Source of the DNA: Ochromonas danica
Lineage: Eukaryota; Sar; Chrysophyceae; Chromulinales; Chromulinaceae
Assembly (NCBI GenBank): GCA_015146655.1
Contig: VKHL01000055.1
Location: forward strand, 62,001 to 126,000
DNA: 64,000 nucleotides
Reading direction: 5' to 3'
The translations under genes and the position numbers were made by a program. Below, piece by piece: positions 31,633-44,300 of this stretch; positions within the stretch are counted from its first letter, which is position 1; each line of letters opens with the position of its first letter. The notes below the pieces were generated by a model, which saw only the letters and a list, made by a program, of their open reading frames with translations, was not told the DNA's origin and ran no database searches.

Positions 31633-33115
31633 ATGAACGACATGGAATTAAATGATCAATTACCAAATGAAGCCTCTTATTCATCTAAATGCGAGCCAGT
31701 AGAACAAGACACGATCGATGCAGAAGACATCACAAATGTAGTTCAATTCATTATGCCCAGTGAGGAAGTTCTGTCCTCTTGTACCTCCTTTGGATTTCAT
31801 TACAATGATGCGATTTTTAAAGGCTGGACCAAGCAGCCATCAGCTTGTTGTGCTGCAGCAAGTGTTGCTGGTGCTTGGAATAGTCTATGGAGGTTATCTC
31901 GTAAGCATGAAGCAGCTTTCAATCATACTCATATCCTAAGGATTTATGAGGACATTCTAGAAGAGAGATTAAGAAAACGTATGGATGCCTTTGGTAGGAA
32001 ACTAGGTGCTCCATTGACAGAAAGCTTTTGGAATACTGTGGAGAATGAATTAGCTTTGAATGGAAAGGTAATAGGAGGGAAGAAAGGTGAAGGAGTGACC
32101 AAGAAATCTCTCGAGAAAGCCATCAAACAGGTTGTTAGTAGAGAGTCTGAAAGGCTCTCTAAGGAGCAGATGAATTGTCATCATTCTATAGATGACTATT
32201 CATCATGGGATGCTTTCACTTGTTTTGCTGATCTTACTCAGAGAGAGATAAAGACTGAAGATACCAAAACTGAAGATACCAAAACTGAAGAAGATACGAA
32301 AATGGAAAGAAAAGCTGAAGAATCGGATGAAGTAAGAGGTTCTATAGCATAGGAAGGCTATAGAGGTCATCACTTCTCTATCCTCACATTGACTTACACT
32401 GCTCTGTTGTTATGATAGGGGGAGGAAAATGACGATGACGATGACGACCCTATCATAGTGGTGACTACTACCACTGCTAGTAACAAGTCTAAAGGCAGCG
32501 AAAAGCTCTGGGATTGGAAGAAAGATATTTTCGAAATAGTGAAGGATAAAGGTGGCTTGTTGAAGCTTCGCTCTGCAAAGCCTTCCACGGCAAGTATTGG
32601 TAATTGGGGTTTATTATTGGCTGTCGATCGACTCAATTCCGACTATTGCACCAATGATACCTTGACCATTCGTCTGTTTATGGGAAAAAAGAAATCAAGT
32701 AAAAGTAAAGTTGATGTTGGTCTTTCTGTGAAAGATAGTGATGATGTCATCAGAAAGCAGTGGGATGAATTGAGGTAGGCATTACCAGGTCGGAGGTATT
32801 ACCACATTACATCTCTCACCAATGATATTACTGTATTGTAGGAGTGCATTTTGCAAGCCGAATCAAGTTCTTCTTTTCCATCTGAAGAATCATTATGCAT
32901 TAATCTTTGCTATACGAGAATGGATCACATTTGATGCTGATGATCAAGTTGTTGTTGTTCGACAATTGCTGACAGCTCGTCGTGGTCAACGCCCAACAGC
33001 ATGGGTTGATTTCTCTGAAGCGAGAGAAACTATGCTGAATTGGGAAGGTTATAAGATTCTTGCAATAGAACGCAAGACTGCACTTACTAATAACAGTAGC
33101 ACGAAGTTTAAATAG
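31633..33115 (+). CDS. BIVM: BIVM homologue (basic immunoglobulin-like variable motif-containing protein)
   Basis: Three exons (31633-32331, 32419-32774, 32842-33115) give 442 residues; human BIVM is about 500. The diagnostic segment FKGWTKQPSACCAAASVAGA is present near residues 70-90. The C-terminal block HLKNHYALIFAIREW is followed by RQLLTARRGQRPTAWVDFSE and WEGYKILAIE, as in the animal protein. The middle is low complexity (TEDTKTEDTKTEEDTK repeats and an Asp run). BIVM is widely conserved among eukaryotes, but its biochemical function is unknown. The intron 1 acceptor reads TTATGATAG. Confidence 0.88.
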
Positions 33116-33236
33116 ACTAAGCTAAATCAAGGAATTTGGTTTTTTGGGAAGCTGGAGATCTGGCGGTCTGCTCAACACAGTCTTGTTGAGCTCCCACAGC
33201 GGCTGTTTGAACGAGAACAATTACAAACAATCCAAG

Positions 33237-34094
33237 ATGAGCGCCAAGGTTGATCATCCACCAGCTGTTCCCAAGCGACAGTTGAGTAATGAGGAAATTC
33301 AAGAAGAGTCTATTAATCGTTCTCTTCAGGCATTAAACTCTCAAGAGAGAAGCTTTGTGGATGAGAATGGTATTCGATGGGTGAGTAGGAAAGAGGATTT
33401 CTCAATGAATTTCCACTGACTATGCAGTAATTAATGAATTGTATGATAAGAGATGATGTGAATAGTATTGTTTCTTGCTCTGATTTGTTTAATATTTATA
33501 ATTGATGTATGATGCCCTCACCCTTGTCTGTCTGTCTGCTCAGGATACCACCAATTCTGAATTTGAAGGTTTCTTGTATAAGAAGAGTAAATGGATTGGA
33601 GGTTAGCTGATTTACTATGATATTGTCCATGGGGGCTAACTGACTGGTACTATAGAATGGAGAAAGCGCTACTTTATCCTCAAGGGATCCAAACTCTTCT
33701 TTGCCAAGGTAAGCCAGTGCTATACTTTGCTTTGTTTTGGTGCAGTTTGTCCTTTGCTTCACTTGGATTGTGATCTTTTTCTCTAACTATGTCATTCTAA
33801 TAGACGGGCACTTCCCATCCTCATGGCATGATTGATCTCATTGACTGTGTCACTGTCAAGTCTGCTGAACATAAGGCACAAAAGAGAAATGCCTTCGAAG
33901 TGACCCTGAAGAACGACCACTTCCTCATGTATGCCATGACTGATAAGGAGAAAGATGAATGGATTGGACGTATTGGCAAGGCGATTGTGAAGCATAGCAG
34001 CATGTATCTACACGATGATCATGACAAGAAGGAAGAAGAAGAAGAGGAGGATGATGAGGACGACGAAGTGGCCTATCCTCACCCCCATGCCTAA
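33237..34094 (+). CDS. small PH-domain protein
   Basis: Four exons (33237-33380, 33544-33601, 33656-33708, 33804-34094) give 181 residues. A PH domain is assembled across the exons: FEGFLYKKSKWIGEWRKRYF, then ILKGSKLFFAKTGTSHPHG, then AFEVTLKNDHFLMYAMTDKE, then KDEWIGRIGKAIV with the invariant Trp. The C-terminus is an acidic tail (EEEEEEDDEDDE). It presumably binds phosphoinositides or a protein at membranes. Start ATG 33237 follows CAAG; the open frame continues upstream without another ATG. Confidence 0.85.
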
Positions 34095-34423
34095 TCTCAA
34101 CTTTTCACCTCTTCTTCCTGTCCTGTTATGCTACTACTGCACCGACTGCGGCTGATGTTTTATTATCAATCTGTATTTTCTTACCCTTTCTTCCTTCCAT
34201 TCTTCCTTCATTCTGTCTCTGGAAACACACATTCTTTTAGCCAATGCTGTGCTTGGTTCATGCCCCATCTCTGGCTATTGAGATCTTGCTTGTTACTTAG
34301 CTGCTATGTAGCGACGAGGTACTAACTCGTCTGGGGGTCTATGACCTCAATAGAGTATGTGATGATAATTAATGTACTGGAGTTGATTCTGTGCTGACTC
34401 TATTGCTCTACTGCCACTCTTCT

Positions 34424-35956
34424 CTACACATCCCCTTGGACAAGATATGCTTGGCCAGGGAGAGGGAAGCGACGCGCAAATGCTTTGACATCGTCACGCA
34501 ACTTTTGCACTTCCTCAGCCAGGGAGCCCTCCTTCTCCTCCTGCAAGACCTTGACAAAGTCCTTCACCTTCATCGACTGCCCTTCTTCACCTTGTATCTT
34601 TTGTCCAATGCCTACTGCACGATGTAGGAAATCACCAATAACCTCACAATCTGCTTCCACTAGTCCACGAGTGGTCATAGCTGGTGTACCCAATCGTAAT
34701 CCACTTGGACTAATAGCTGAACTATCAGATGACAATGAGTTCTTATTCACACTAATATGACAACTTTCTAGTAATTTCTCCATCTTAGCACCATTCAATT
34801 GAGTAGGACGAAGATCCCATAATAAGAGATGATTCTCTGTACCATTGGTTACCATTTGATAACCATATCCTTGTAATCTTTCTGCTAAACGAACTGCATT
34901 AGCTTTTACTTGTTTGATATATTGAACAAAGTTAGGTGATGAAGCTTCTTTTAAAGCAACAGCTAAAGCAGCAATTTGATGATTATGTGGACCACCTTGT
35001 AAAGCAGGGAAGACTGCTTGATTAATTAAATCTTTATATTCTATTTTAGCAAATATCATTCCACTACGTGGTCCACGTAATGTCTTATGTGTTGTTGTTG
35101 TAACAATATCACAATAATCAAAAGGATTATTACATTGTTGACATGCTACAAGACCTGAAATATGTGCAATATCTGCCATGAGATAAGCATGAACAGAATC
35201 TGCTATTTTACGCATACGTGCATAATCCCAATCACGTGGATAAGCACTTGCACCAGCAATTAATAACTTAGGTTTAAATAACTTAACTAATGTTTCCATT
35301 TCTTCATAATCAATTAATCCTGTTAATGGATTAACATGATAAGGTAATGATTCAAAATAGATAGATGTTGCTGAAACTTTACGTTTTAATGTTTGATATC
35401 CATGTGTTAAATGACCACCTGATGGTAAATCTAATCCCATAATACGATCATGTGGTTTTAATAAAGCAGTATAAACAGCAAAGTTAGCAGGCGAACCAGA
35501 ATAAGGTTGTACATTAACAGACCATTGTTGTGAATCTAATCGGAAGAGAGTTAAAGCACGTTGTTGACAGAGAAGTTCAAGTTGATCAACTACTTGATTC
35601 CCACCATAATAACGTGCTAAAGGTTGTCCTTCTGAATACTTGTTGGTCATACAAGATCCTAATGCTTGTAAGACAGAGGTAGAGACAAAGTTCTCACTAG
35701 CAATTAATTCAATACCTTCATATTGACGTCTCCATTCGGATTGAAGAAGATCACTGACTTCACTATCTTCAACTTGAAGGTCATTAGATGATGCATGGAG
35801 AGAAGGTCTTCTTCTTCTTTGATGGGGAGATGCACCTCTCCTAGAGAAGAAGGAGGAGGAGGAGCAGGAGGTAGATGGTAGTAGTAACAAGCAACCTCCA
35901 TGTTGGAATAGAAAGGAAGAAAAAGTGAAGAAGATGATCCAAGACATAGTTCTCAT
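34424..35956 (-). CDS. SHMT: serine hydroxymethyltransferase with a plastid-type leader
   Basis: A single exon encodes 510 residues. SHMT interconverts serine and glycine with tetrahydrofolate. The PLP lysine lies in [18 protein letters not shown] (Lys 291). Other family signatures are [62 protein letters not shown] and [11 protein letters not shown]. Residues 1-58 are extra compared with cytosolic SHMT: a hydrophobic signal-like stretch ([20 protein letters not shown]) followed by a Ser-rich and Arg-rich segment ([18 protein letters not shown]). That layout fits a bipartite leader for a secondary plastid, with a Phe near the predicted cleavage. Mitochondrial targeting is the alternative. Confidence 0.93.
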   Translation of the reverse strand: MRTMSWIIFFTFSSFLFQHGGCLLLLPSTSCSSSSFFSRRGASPHQRRRRPSLHASSNDLQVEDSEVSDLLQSEWRRQYEGIELIASENFVSTSVLQALGSCMTNKYSEGQPLARYYGGNQVVDQLELLCQQRALTLFRLDSQQWSVNVQPYSGSPANFAVYTALLKPHDRIMGLDLPSGGHLTHGYQTLKRKVSATSIYFESLPYHVNPLTGLIDYEEMETLVKLFKPKLLIAGASAYPRDWDYARMRKIADSVHAYLMADIAHISGLVACQQCNNPFDYCDIVTTTTHKTLRGPRSGMIFAKIEYKDLINQAVFPALQGGPHNHQIAALAVALKEASSPNFVQYIKQVKANAVRLAERLQGYGYQMVTNGTENHLLLWDLRPTQLNGAKMEKLLESCHISVNKNSLSSDSSAISPSGLRLGTPAMTTRGLVEADCEVIGDFLHRAVGIGQKIQGEEGQSMKVKDFVKVLQEEKEGSLAEEVQKLRDDVKAFARRFPLPGQAYLVQGDV

Positions 35957-36723
35957 TACTCTCTTTCAACAATGTAATGATGCAAGCGATGGTGAATTGA
36001 CAGTGGCAGAGGGAGTGTTTGTTAACTTAAGAAGTGATATGAGAACAAAAGAAACGTGTTTTTACAAAAATTGGCGTAGACTTTCAGTAGAAACGTATTT
36101 TTACAAAATAAGTTGACTTCCCCTGAGTGTCTTCCCCCAGCCTGTGAGGTTGGTGGGGTTGCATTGCTCGTCACGATCTCATCTCGCACTCAACAAGCTG
36201 ACTGAGAAGAAAGGCTTTCCTTCTTAAAAAAACAATCTTCCTTACTCTTTTCCCTTATCTTTCCTTTTCTATCTCTTACTTGATAGAAGAAATTTAATAA
36301 ATCAAGAGAGAAAGAAGAGAAAAGGATTTTATTTTTCTATTAAAATTCATCGAATCCCTTCCTATCCTCACTGTTTTTTTCAAAAAAAAAATATCTTTCA
36401 GTCTCTTTTCAGTTATCTATTATAGAAAGACTGAATTTTGAAGAGACAAAGAAGGAAAGAAGTTTTCAGTCTAAAGGATATGAGTAGATAGTCCCCCTGC
36501 TAGCATTAGTTGTTCATCATCTCATCACTCAATATCCTCATCATCATCAGAATTGAATTCTTTACTACGACAACTACAAGAACAACAACAACAACAACTA
36601 GAACAACAACGACGACGATTAATACAATCCCCAAGTGGAATAATCATACTATTTTGGACATTATTATTAAAGAGAAAGTGAACAACAATTTAATAGTAAA
36701 TTAATTAATTTATTGTTATTAAG
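35957..36723. other. intergenic between SHMT and NOT2 (divergent promoters)
   Basis: Pyrimidine-rich and AT-rich sequence with an A run near 36383 and an ACAACA repeat (about 36575-36620). Both neighbouring genes start from this region. No coding sequence is supported; the short frames 35925-36116 and 36510-36704 look accidental. Confidence 0.5.
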
Positions 36724-38618
36724 ATGTCCTTATATTCGAAAGACTACCTCAAAGAAGGTGGTGGTGGTGGAGGAGGAAATGATGATCAGGTGAGTGGATC
36801 CTACTTCTTCTCCTATTCATTCCTATTCTGATTATGTCTTGTATGTTGGTTTGGTTGTATGGGGGTGATGATGATTGACTCTCTGACTGTCTGACTGTGT
36901 GTGAATAGAACTCCTTCTTACCTAGCCAATACTTCTATAATATTGATGCCTCTGGGGCTGGACCAGATCCTAACCATCAAAGTGTTAGCAATGGCTTTAA
37001 CTTTGGTAGTGTTGGAGGTGGTGGAGGAGGAGGAGCGATTGGTGGATATGGTGGAGTAGTAGGTGGAAACAGTAATAAAGAGCCTGCCTTCATGTTCCCT
37101 GGCTCACAGCCTGGACCACGCACTAACATGCCTCCTAATCTGGTAATAGCCTTCCTTCCTTCCTTCCTTCGCACATGTCTTCTTAATATGTTTATTAACG
37201 AGGTTGATGATGAATGAATGCTATTTTATGTTATGTTGTGTATAGCCACTTCCTCCTCAACAAAATCAAAATCTCTTCCGAGCACCACCTCAAGGGTTGC
37301 ATTTAGGAGGAGAGAGTGTGCACTATGTCAACAGTGCCCCTACTCCTTCTCGTCCTTCTCCTCCAGGTAACTTCTCTGCACAAGCTGCAGGTGGTATCAT
37401 GGGTGGACTATCGTTCCCTTCAAATGTCAGCTCGAGTGCTGCTCCAGGACCAGGAGCTGTTGGTGGTGGCCCTGCCTCAATGGGAGCGCGATCTCTCTTG
37501 GGTGGACCAGAACAATCTGGGCCGGGATACTCTCTTCCTAATCGATTTGCAGCTCCTGGAAACAACTCTTTCTTACCTACTATTGGTAGTTCCATGGGTG
37601 CTTTGAATAGTGCTGTTGGAGTTGGTGCAGTGGGAGCAGCAGGAGGAGGAAGCGCATTGCTGCGTGAGGATGATGTATCTGAAGACTTCCCTGCTTTACC
37701 CTCTGCAAAACATGATGTTGGCATGATTGGTAACCCTTCAGTTGCTTCGAGCAACTCTCTCTTTGGCAATTTGGATAAGTTCTCTGATGGCGCACTAACA
37801 CCAGCCTCCAATTTGTCAGCTGCAGGTCTCAATTCATCGCTCTACTCCCCTCCTATCTCTGCTTTAGTAGGAGCGAGGACGGCCTCGTCAGAAGGTTTGG
37901 TCGGTGCTGCTGGTCTGACAAGTGCAGCTACTCCCGCTGCTGCTTCTGCTGCTGTTAATAGCATTGGTCGTGACGGTCGATATGGATTGGCAGGATTGGT
38001 AGAAGTCAATCGAGCAGTAGAAAAGGTGAGAAATAACAAATATTGTATTGTATTGTGTCTCGTAATGAAGTGCTGATGATATACATGGTGGATGAATGAT
38101 AGGATTCTCATGCACTAGCGTTAGGAATGGATATGACCACCTTTGGTCTCAATCTCAACTCCGTGGATCCTCTCTATCTCTCTTTCACCTCTCCTTTTGG
38201 CGAAGTCTCTCCTATTGAAAGTCCTCCTGCGTTCTCCTTACCTGCTTGCTATTCCATGCACCATCCGCCAGCTTTGAAGACAGACCATCTCTCGAAATTC
38301 CATGTTGAAACCTTGTTTTATATGTTCTATCAACTGCCCCGAGATATCTTACAAGCATGTGCAGCGCAGGAGTTGTATCGAAGAGAATGGAGATATCATG
38401 CTGAGTTACGGTTATGGTTACAACCGCGTTCTGCGTCGGATTTAGCTCAATCGCATCCTGGAATACAGTTCATTTACTTTGATGCAAAAGCATGGGAAGT
38501 TAGGCTGTTTAATACTGCCACATTCCGTGGCAATTTGAAAGGTGGACTAGTTCCAGAGGAAGAGATTAGAGTCAAGCCTCCCCTGCCAGGATTAGCCCCC
38601 ATAGGAGAGCCTTCTTAA
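36724..38618 (+). CDS. CNOT2: CCR4-NOT complex subunit NOT2
   Basis: Four exons (36724-36789, 36909-37142, 37246-38025, 38103-38618) give 531 residues. The first two thirds are low complexity (Gly, Ser, Ala, Pro), with a conserved block LREDDVSEDFPALPSA as in NOT2 proteins. The C-terminal NOT-box domain reads MDMTTFGLNLNSVDPLYLSF, then FHVETLFYMFYQLPRDILQ, AAQELYRREWRYHAELRLWL and FIYFDAKAWEVRLF. NOT2 binds NOT1 and NOT3 in the deadenylation complex that controls mRNA turnover and transcription. Introns are 77-119 nt and end TAG; the last ends GAATGATAG. Confidence 0.93.
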
Positions 38619-39072
38619 CCCACTAATGTTGTGATATGTGATCTTAAAAACCGCTTGTCCTAACCTTAGCCTTGACCTAACTTAACTACTACTTAGCCCT
38701 TTCTAATCTTCATAGTGGTCTATCTTGGGGCAAGTCTATCAACAGTGAAGCTTCAACCGCATGGTTGACTTGGAAGGACCTTCCTGCTGGGAGACGTATT
38801 ATTTTCCTTTGCTGCGATGTTGATAGCCATAACTTCACTTGCTATTCAATTGCACAACCAAGAATAGTGCCTAACAACAGCAGACTAAGCCAAGCAATTG
38901 GATGGAATCACGTGGAATACTATGGAATCCACCCTTACTTAATAACAACAGAAATACTTTCAAGAGATAGGGTGTGTGAAGTGATTATTAGCAGTTAGTC
39001 ACCTACAGAGAAGAACTACTACAACAAGTACTACTACTACCTATCACTTTAGTTTAACAACAACAACAGTTA
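38619..39072. other. intergenic between NOT2 and the ERp29-like gene (convergent)
   Basis: A 77-codon frame at 38765-38998 (MTWKDLPAGRRIIFLCC...) begins with ATG but has no recognisable domain; it may belong to the 3' UTR. Otherwise simple CTA/ACA repeats near 39010-39075. Confidence 0.4.
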
Positions 39073-39993
39073 CTACAAAGTCTCTTGTCTTATTGAAGGA
39101 CGACTATTACTGTTATTATTAGTATTCAAAGAAGAATCAGTGTTAAGCACAGTTCGAAAAGATCTCAAAACATTCAAATGACTTCTTAACAGATGAACAG
39201 TTGGAATCGCAATCTGTCCACCACTTAACATTGTCTCTAAACGTTTAATCTCTTCTCCTATAAACACTATCCCCTTCTTCTGAATATTTTCCATTATTTT
39301 GATATAATATTGAGCATCTTCTATATCTGTCTTATGTGTCAGAGTTGTCTTATATTCTTCAACTTGATGAATAATCATATTTTGACGTGTTTTCTCTGAT
39401 GAAGCTTGTAGGAAAGGTTCAATAAATTGATCAAGTTCTTTCGATGTCCCTGAGAGTTTATAATAGAAGTCACCATGTTTATTAAGAAAGCGTAAGAGAC
39501 TGTCAGATTGGAAAGGTTCAGTAGATGGGTAGGGGATAGGAGTAGTTGATCCTTTAGCATAGAAGAACAAACCAGGATGAGTGAACTTGTCTTTCATACC
39601 TAGTGACCTTGCTAAAGCAGCATTTTCAGCTCCATTGACGATGACTTGAGCGAAGAGGACAGGTTTCACTTCGTCCCCCGTAGCTTTCAGTTGTACGAAG
39701 TCAGCGAAAGCGAAATAGTCCCCACGGATACTATCTGTACCATAATCACCAATTTGAGCTTTTTGTACTACAAGGACCATGAGATCACAATTCATAGGAG
39801 GAATAATCTTAGGAAAGGTAATAGCATCAAGTAGAACAACACCTTTAGATTCATGAGATGATTTGAAAGGAATAGGAGCTGCAGAAGAACAAGATGGGAT
39901 AGATGTTAGAATGAGAAAGAGAAGTATTAGAAGAAGGGAAGACATAGGAAGAAGACTGAGAGATTTGTTCATTTTTTTCATCAAGTCATACAT
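39073..39993 (-). CDS. ERp29/PDI-D-like ER protein
   Basis: A single exon encodes 306 residues. A signal peptide occupies about residues 8-36 (LPMSSLLLILLFLILTSIPS). A thioredoxin-fold domain follows without a CxxC: KGVVLLDAITFPKIIPPMNC in the position of the ERp29 start (KG...LD..TF.K). The C-terminal part is all-helical and parallels the ERp29 C-domain: FIEPFLQASSEKTRQNMI, then DIEDAQYYIKIMENIQKKGI and ETMLSGG. ERp29 proteins are redox-inactive ER chaperones for secreted cargo. The C-terminus (NNNSNSRPSIRQETL) does not end in a standard KDEL signal. In-frame ATGs at 39981 and 39972 are alternative starts. Confidence 0.78.
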   Translation of the reverse strand: MYDLMKKMNKSLSLLPMSSLLLILLFLILTSIPSCSSAAPIPFKSSHESKGVVLLDAITFPKIIPPMNCDLMVLVVQKAQIGDYGTDSIRGDYFAFADFVQLKATGDEVKPVLFAQVIVNGAENAALARSLGMKDKFTHPGLFFYAKGSTTPIPYPSTEPFQSDSLLRFLNKHGDFYYKLSGTSKELDQFIEPFLQASSEKTRQNMIIHQVEEYKTTLTHKTDIEDAQYYIKIMENIQKKGIVFIGEEIKRLETMLSGGQIAIPTVHLLRSHLNVLRSFRTVLNTDSSLNTNNNSNSRPSIRQETL

Positions 39994-40447
39994 AGACTAT
40001 AGACAAGACTATGGCGTAGACTAGACTAGTCTAGACTATGAAACAGATGATGGGTGGACGGTTTCGGTTGTGGGTTGTGGGTTGTGGGTTGTGGGTTGTG
40101 GGTTGTGGGTTGTGGGTTGTGGGTTGTGGGTTGTGGGTTGTGGTTGGGTTGTGGTCGTTTCAGGTTTGCGCCACCAAGTTCTGGTTGGGCGGGTCAGATA
40201 CAAAACACAATAGACTACATTAATACTTGTATTAGTCTATTATAGAGACTACTGAATTAAATAATAAATCTTCCTTTCTTCCTTTATGATGAACTTCATT
40301 AGTAAAAGAATCATCCATTAGAATTATTTCATAATATATTTTATTATTATCATTATTATTATTATTTCAATTAGTATTTGAATATTATTAATATTTTATT
40401 ATTATTTTGACTGACTCAGTGAGAGTGAGAGAGTGTGTTCATTCACC
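39994..40447. promoter_or_regulatory. divergent promoter region with G-rich heptamer repeat
   Basis: This region lies between the ERp29-like gene (minus) and the giant kinase gene (plus). It contains a CTAGTCTAGAC-type palindromic patch (40013-40038), the heptamer array at 40066-40144, and an AT-rich stretch (about 40320-40410). Confidence 0.5.
40066..40144. repeat. (GGTTGTG)n heptamer array, about 11 copies
   Basis: About eleven tandem copies of a 7-bp G-rich unit, nearly perfect, with GGG spaced by TTGT. The plus strand can in principle form stacked G-quadruplexes. It sits between two divergent genes. The unit resembles telomere heptamers in shape but not in sequence. Confidence 0.9.
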
Positions 40448-41320
40448 ATGAAGCTGTTCTTCCCTATTCTCTGTGGACCTGCTACATCTCTCTCAGTGGC
40501 TAAGGTTGTGCAGCCTGTGTCAGACAGAAGCTATCACTCTGTGGAGGACAACCTGCTGGACCATCCCATCTCTCCTCCCTCACCCGCGCCCCGGACTAAT
40601 AGTAACCATCACAGTGCTACTACTACTGGTCCTAATGCTAACAGCCTTAGTGAGGGTGGGGGAGGGGGTAGTGTGAGTGGTAGTGGTAGTGGGAGCTACA
40701 GGGGTACCGCCCAGCAAGGGGCAGTGAAGCGAGTGATCAAAGTCAAGCCTAGCGCTGCTACCCCTGCTGCTGCTACCTCCCACTCCTCCACCACCACCAC
40801 CCCAGCCAAGCAGCTAGAAGATGAACTCTTCCTCTTCACACTTGATATCGCAGTGCTACCCACTACCTTGCAGGACTATGAGAGAGAGCTATTGAGTCAC
40901 ACCTCTATTGGACCTCTCACTTACCGTCTAATACGAACACATGAGATAGGAGATGTCATGGCAGTCGGTGGTAGTGGTGGTAGTAGTAGGGAGACACCTC
41001 ATCAAGGTAGTGGTGGAGGTAGTGGTAGTAGTAGTGCGATTGATTTGATCAAAATTCTTCGTTTGCTACCCCTGCAGAGCCTCTCTCCTCCTCCTCCTGC
41101 TGCTCCTGCAGCTCTTCCTTCTCTCCCACCTGTTACCTTGTCACTCATCCAGTTGCTAGCTAGTAAGATACGAGACTACCAGGAGTACTCCCCGGGGGCC
41201 TTCCCTACTAGTCCCTATAACAACAACTGCTTCACTTCGATACGACATGCTCTTATTATAGTAGATATCTTCCTTACAGCCTGTTATCAAGATGTTACCT
41301 CTCGTTTGTTACACAGACTC

Positions 41321-41356
<36 letters not shown>

Positions 41357-44300
41357 GAGGTAGTGGTAGTGGTAGAAGAGGTAATAATGAGTCTATTAAC
41401 AGGATTAAATAGTCTATTAGAAGCTACTTGGCAACTAGTAGGATATACACATGGTATAGGAGGTAATAGAGGAGGAGCAGGTGGTAGTAATGGTGGTGGT
41501 GGAGGAGGAGGAGATAGTAATAGTAGTGATGCAATTATATTACCATTAGGTCAAATTGTCTGGAAGTCCATGGAATTAAGTCATCTCTTCTTGGATTCCA
41601 TGGAATCCATGTTAGTCCATGGAATGATTGAAGGTAAAGGCCATCCCATAGCTGATCTCGTAACTTATTTACAATTACTAGGACAAGGTCTACTTACTAT
41701 GAAGTCTATCTGTGGTGAAGAGACTTTACCACGTTATCTATCAACCTTTTCCTATTGGCAAACTTGTGATCGACTACTTGCTATCCTCAGCGCCACTACC
41801 TCTAACACTACCTCTTTGACTAGTCAGGTGTGCATGGGGTGGGTGTCAATGTGTCCACTATGGATGAACAAGGTACTTCAGAGCTACTTCACTAGTCTCC
41901 CCACTGCCTCGGAGGTGTTATTCGAGCTAAAGCGACTAGACAGTCTCGAGGTAACAGATGGTGTTGGCAATGAGGGTAATGGTAATGGTAGTGGTAGTGG
42001 TCAGCAGATGACTTCTCTTGTGCTCGAGGCTTTGGGACATGGTCGAGGAGATAATGATGCTACTAGAAGGTCAGTAGCAGGAGGAGGAGCAGTGGTTGGA
42101 GGAGGAGGAGGGTATACGGTGGATAGTGGTATTAGCAGTCAGCTGGTCTTCAGTCTCTACAGTCGCTTTCTCTGGGTAGGCATGTTACATGTCTTGCACC
42201 TACCTTCCTATTCCTCCTCCTCCTCCTGCTCCTGCTCCTCCATCTTCCCTGCTGCTCCTCAACTAGTCTTCCCTGATCGAGAGAAATGGTTCGGAGCGTT
42301 GTATGAGCTCATCACGTTTGTGTTGCGCACTGAGAGTGCCTACCAGACAGCCATGGACCACCCCAAGCTGCTACCTCTCGCCCCCTTCCTAGCCCAGTTG
42401 ATGACCAAGGTAGCTCTCTCGCTACCCAACGACACTTCCCTGGATTGGATCTATTGGGGACTAGCCAAGGTAAATAACACTGCCTCTACCTCTACACTAC
42501 CTATAACACTACCTCTACCTCTACACTACCTTCTCCTCCTCGTCTTATGGTGTGTGTTGTGTTGTGTTGTGTTCTGATAGAGTCTAAACATGTTCAATGA
42601 GAGTATGCGATTAGGATCCATGGCTTTACTTCCTAGTAACACAGCCGTGCTAGAGGTAGCAGCAGGAGGAGGTGGTGTTGGAGGAGGAGGAGTGAATAAT
42701 CACAATGCTAGCATGAACTCCATGTCTACCTTCTCTCTTCGATCCAAGTCCTCCCATGACTCTCAAGACTTCCTACCCATCCCTCTGGCTACCTCTCCCT
42801 TGCCTAAGCCTATCGCCTCCTGCTCCTCCTCCTCCTCCTGCTGCTCCCTGCTTGCTCTAGATACACCTTTCAAAGCCTTGCAAGAGATAGAGGTAACCAA
42901 GCCAGTCTATCAGATTGGTGATCTAGTCGATGGTCTCTTCTCTCTGGAGAATGGTAGCAAGCGATGGTATCCTGGAAGGGTAACAGGTATCAACGAGGAC
43001 CTTACCTTCGCTATCCTCTTCGATGATGGAGACATCATCCCTAAGCAAAGAGCTTGTGACCTTCGACCTACCAAGCGTCGACTACCTCCTTTAGCCAAGA
43101 GCAGACAGAAGCAGCAGGAGGTGGTGGAGCAGGAGGAGGAGGGGTTGACTAGCCCTGCCAAGCCTCTGACTCTTCCTCCTCCATCATCTTGTTCTTCTCC
43201 TTCATTGACTAAGACCAACAAGGAGAGTGAGTTTGGCTCTTGTCGACTATTTACCTCCTCACCCACTCTGAATGGTGAAGGAGGAGGAGGTGGTGGAGCA
43301 GGAGGAGGAGGAGAGTCTGATAATACCATTCTGACTACCGCTACCACTCCTCCTCCTGCTGCTACTAATACTACTACTGGTAGTGGTGGTGAGAGTGTGT
43401 TCGACCGAGACCTCTCTCTCAAAAATATTCCTCAAGTTGAAGCTGACGAGGACGCCGAAGAGGATGACGTCATCTCAGAAGACAGTGAGGACCGCATCTT
43501 TGAGATACCCTCTATCTTTGATGGCTACCATCGACCTTTAGTCAAGCCTCCTCGACAAGGTTAGTTAGCACTACTACTACTACCCTCCTCCTGCTCCTCC
43601 TCCTCGTCCTCCTACCTGGTCACACTGTGTTAGATACTAATGATCTTCTGTTGTGGTGCTTATGATAGATGTTCCTCGTATGCAATTAGCTAGTCTGCCT
43701 CTCTTCGCCTCCTTGCCTCAGTCAAGTTCTACCCCTTCTCTCTCAGGGGCACTACTGAGGGAGAGCGGTACCCTCTCCCCTCGACAGAGTGTTGGAGCAG
43801 ATGGACTGTGCTACTCCCCCTCCACCTCCTTGCTCTTCTCCTCGGGACAGCTAGTCTCTGCTACCTTAAAGACTTCTGCTCGCCAATCGATGATGTTAGC
43901 AGCAGGAGGTGGTGGTGGTGGTGCAGGAGGAGGAGTGTTTTATAGTCATCGATCTACCCATCGCTCCAATGAGGATGGTAGTGGTAGTATAGACACTCCT
44001 CCTCCTACCACTCTACCGGGTAGTTCTCACAAGGTGGCCTACCTCATCCCCCCGCTAGCCACGCAGACACAGTTAGCACAGTTACCACAGGGACAGTCAC
44101 AGTCACGCTTCTACCTTCAGATGGCTAACGTGGTGTCTGAAGGAGATCGAGAAGACCATCCGCTGTCCACGGGGAACACTCGCTTGCAGTCTTGGTTTGG
44201 GGAGGAGTCAATGACTGGAGCAGTAGCAGGAGGAGGAGGGGGAGGAGCAGGAGGAGGTAGTGGTAGTAGCAGCAGTAGTGCATGGGCAGGCAGAATGAGT

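Noticed and set aside
39073-39993. First read as an OST3/OST6 oligosaccharyltransferase subunit
   Set aside because: There is no set of four C-terminal membrane helices; the all-helical soluble C-domain and missing CxxC fit ERp29 better.
40038-40245. Frames with repeated VVGCGLW
   Set aside because: Translation of the heptamer array; no gene context.
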